From Chlorocebus sabaeus (taxonomy: Eukaryota > Chordata > Mammalia > Primates > Cercopithecidae): 64,000 nucleotides of DNA. This document shows, one piece after another, positions 60,836 through 64,000 of the stretch (position 1 is the stretch's first letter; each line of letters starts with the position of its first letter). Made by a program: the position numbers and the translations under genes. The notes under the pieces were generated by a model. The model saw only the letters and a list, made by a program, of their open reading frames with translations, was not told the DNA's origin and ran no database searches. Where the stretch lies: contig NC_132912.1 of NCBI RefSeq assembly GCF_047675955.1, positions 20,124,500 to 20,188,499 on the forward strand. Reading direction: 5' to 3'.

Positions 60836-62330
60836 TCTAGACCATGAGATTCCTCTAAAAAGACAGCTGTGTAGAACCACACCCAGCTGCTGGCTGCCCT
60901 TAGTGGATACACCCTTGGACAGAAGGAAAGGCTGGCATGATAGAACAGTCACAAATTTCCTCTATCTTGTATTTGGTCAAGAATGTGTACAATGAAGGCT
61001 TTCAGGACCAGATGCTAAAGGTGCTCATGAAGGCTGTGGCAGAGGAAAAAAAAAAAAAAAATCACATGAGTTTTGGTTCTGGAAAAGTATCCCTATCAAG
61101 AAAGCGGTACCTTTTGGATATGGTCCCAGTGGCATCTTTCTTTCAGTGTCTTTCTTAGGCAATAAATATCTTGCCTTTTTCATATGTAAATGGCACAACC
61201 CTCGGGTCAAGGACAAAAGCGTGCGTTTCTTTTTTCCTCTAGAGTTGCTGGGTTGTTTTGTCGAATGGCACCTTCTACGGCATTTCTACAAGCAGCTTGG
61301 CACCGTTAGTACCAAGCTCTCATCTGTGGAAGGGGGAGGGGAGTGCTATGCGATTTAGGTTTTTTGTTAAAAAAAAATCTTACTTTCATAGACTAAACTG
61401 CAACTGTGTTTCTCAACAGTTTGTGCGCAGCAGGTGGCTAGCACAGACAGAATTGATAAAATGTTAGAATGCATTGCAGACACTGCCTCAGAATTGCCTG
61501 GAATGTTTCTCTAAAATGTCCTTAGCTGTTTCGTGCTTACAGGGCCTGCTCTGGAATTTCCATGTAGGAGGTGCTGAGGGTCAGTAACCTAGTTAGAAGG
61601 TGAGGGAAGGGGAAGGATGATCTACTAAATGATCTTTAAGCTGAATTTGCATAGCATCTACATTTTAGTTGCTAAGATTCTGATTCATTTTAGTAAAAAC
61701 AGCAACATATTCTAACGTTTCAAATTTCAAACTGTATACAAGATTGGTGCTTGGAATTAATTATTATGATTTGATTTGGGGAGACATGGGAAAGTGATAT
61801 GGATATGGGGACCCAAAGTCCATCTAAGTACCTCTGGGTACCACCGCTCCTACACAGTTGAGACCTTCTGACACTTGAGCCAGGCATGTCATTTTTTCAA
61901 CACCTCCCTCAAGATGATTCTCTTATTTAATGTGCACGCCTACGGAAACAAGATACACTTTAAGAAACAGACTGCCTTTATGTAACATCTGGTCAGTGAG
62001 AACTATGTAGTAAAAATGTAGTTACAAAAATCGTGCTATTTGCACCATCAAGAAAGCAATTAGAGGTTTCAGGCATAAATTCCTACAGCTGCCTATAAAT
62101 GGTAAAAGGAAAAAATAAGCCACTACTCATCCCTTAATAGAATCTAATTACTTTCTTGTAATGGTTTGCTTGACAAGTTAAGATTTAGACTGCAAAGCAG
62201 GATATTGTTCTTACCAGGCTCAATGTCACCTCTGTTTTTTTTCCATTATCCTGAGTTTTTCACTGGGGACACATACTTGTTATTTCACTGGTTTGTGGTC
62301 TGATGGTATTTAAAGATAGCTAGTACTTGT
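60836..62330. other. Unassigned intronic sequence
   Basis: No gene. A 17-nt A run near 61046; otherwise no repeat recognised. Confidence 0.5.
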
Positions 62331-62639
62331 TGACGAAACAGAGTTTCACCCTGTCTCCCAGGCTGGAGTGCAGTGGGGTGGCCATAGCTCACTGTAGTCT
62401 CGACCTCCTGGACTCAAGGAATCCTCCCATCTCAGCCACCCAAATAGCTGGGACTTTAGGCACCAGCCAGCACACCTGGCTACTTCATTTTTTAAATTTA
62501 ATTAATTAATTAATTAATTAATTTGTAGAGACTGGGTCTATGTTGTCCAGGTTGGTCTCAAACTCCTTGCTTCAAGCAATCCTCCCACCTCAGCCTCCCA
62601 AAGTGCTGGGATTACAGGCATGAACCGTTATGCCCAGGC
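62331..62639 (-). mobile_element. AluJ, antisense
   Basis: From 'acgaaacagagtttcaccctg' to 'tgaaccgttatgcccaggc', with a (TTAA)n expansion at 62499-62522 in the middle linker. Confidence 0.9.
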
Positions 62640-64000
62640 TTGTTATGATGTATTTTGAGGAAATGAGGGCATTCTGCGTGTTCTTTTTGACATTTTGCTA
62701 AATGCAAAGCATGGGTTTACAGGCGCCTCTCATCTTCTTCCAAATGCAGAATTTGAGGCGGCCTCTTCAAATTCACATTACTGTTGCCATTTGGATAAGA
62801 TATCAAAATGGTACATAGAAGGTTTTCTTTTTCCTCCCCTTCGAGAACAAGATTCAAAGAGACAGCATCTGTCACAATCACCTCATTAAAATCACCCATT
62901 CTTGAAGTGAACATTTGTAGCAGCTCCTTGAAAAATCAAGCCTGTAGCACGCCTAAGCAGTTAACTTCAAAAAAGCAATGTGAGTGCCAATCTGAATAAC
63001 TGCTGTGCCACTTATACATGGCTTGTATTAAAAGCAATGTCTCTCCAAAGATTAAAGCCTACCGTATAGAGCCTGTTGGATCCTAAATCTAAGGCAAAAG
63101 AACATAGAAGATATTTCTTCCAAATTTTAAAGGATAAAGAATGCATTCATAATTAGTAAGGACTCTCTGTGATCCCCTAATTCTGAAGAGGCAACAAAAA
63201 GAAAAAACAATGTCAAAAAGATCATTTCAAAGGTTTTGAATTTTGTGACATACAAATCTATTTCAGGTTGTTAGTTCAAATGCATGGCCTCTCTTTCCTA
63301 CAGGAGTCAAACCTGCTTTGCTTTGTAGGCCTGTCTACACAGGCCCCAGAATTATATCTGAGAAGCACATATTAAATGTGCAGATACTACCCTCACCTCC
63401 ATACTCTGGCTTGCAGAGGAGGTGTTCATGTGAGCTGTTTAGCTCAAAGATATTGAGGACCTACCTGTAACTCAAAGAATATTTAAGATAATTTATTACT
63501 ACTTAAAATGGTTAGCTTGCTGAGTAATTTTAAAAAATTGCCAAGTTGTCCATTTCCATGTAGTAAAGCACAATCCATCATTCTCATTCCATTTGCCTTC
63601 CATGGAGAATAACTTCCAGCCAATAAATACCGATGTTGACCAGGGAGATATTTCTTGAGCTACGTATGTAAAACCCTGAGTGGTTATAGATCCAATAGGA
63701 GCTTCTAACCGTATGTAATTTTTCTTCCTCCAATTGATGCAGTTTAAATAGTTAAGCTCTGACTTGTTGGCAGTTGGATATACTATCTCTGATGAAGAGC
63801 CACTTGCTAGCAATGAAAAAGCAATTTCTTAACCTAATGAAGTAGATAATTTAAAACCAAAGGCAATATATTTGCAATTTGTTTTAAAAGAAAAATAAAC
63901 AGGCCACATTTAGTAGTAACATTTCTGTTATGGGACTGTGGTTTTCATGGCCCATATGTATTTCATCCAAATTTTTTATTAATAATTTCCCTACCACTTC
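62640..64000. other. Unassigned intronic sequence to the window end
   Basis: No PLXDC2 exon, gene or named repeat recognised. Confidence 0.5.

Overview
The window is nuclear DNA from a catarrhine primate, most likely an Old World monkey. It is AT-rich and intronic, dense with Alu and LINE-1 copies. Three young Alu copies (near 2062, 12001 and 24660) carry the 'gagatccggccactgc' variant in the right arm (read as its reverse complement on antisense copies). From memory this marks cercopithecid AluYR-type subfamilies rather than human AluY. I could not run a database search.

The only protein-coding gene I can support is PLXDC2 (plexin domain containing 2, also TEM7R), a type I membrane protein, transcribed on the + strand. 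Two internal coding exons are present. One is 26688-26834 (147 nt, phase 0 at both ends). The other is 47936-48005 (70 nt, ending in phase 1). They join in frame and encode consecutive parts of the N-terminal extracellular region. Everything else is intron: about 26.7 kb upstream of the first exon (its own 5' end lies outside), a complete 21.1-kb intron between the exons, and about 16 kb of the next intron. No first exon, promoter, poly(A) site, tRNA, rRNA, CRISPR array or bacterial/viral operon is visible.

The introns are a layered record of transposition. The oldest layer is MIR, L2-like and L1M fragments, plus MER5A- and MER1A-like hAT elements. Next come MaLR LTRs (MLT1-like copies and a THE1-type solo LTR with a perfect 5-bp target duplication), an ERVL-type LTR and an ERV1-like LTR. 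Primate L1 pieces follow, including a twin-primed (internally inverted) L1 with a 15-bp target duplication. About fifteen full or nearly full Alu copies plus several partial ones, on both strands, are the youngest layer. Several nestings can be read directly: Alu in MIR, Alu in L1, L1M in MIR, LTR in an L1M-like region.

I found no new biological system. The signals that named repeat families do not explain are: (i) a ~300-bp direct duplication (25300-25597 and 26204-26503) just upstream of the first exon, whose second copy ends in a strong cryptic splice acceptor; (ii) an almost perfect 30-bp-arm hairpin at 60764-60835 next to a diverged tandem duplication; (iii) a ~90-bp quasi-palindrome at 3149-3238; (iv) a MITE-like inverted repeat at 23259-23392; and (v) an uninterrupted 203-nt homopyrimidine tract at 23591-23793.
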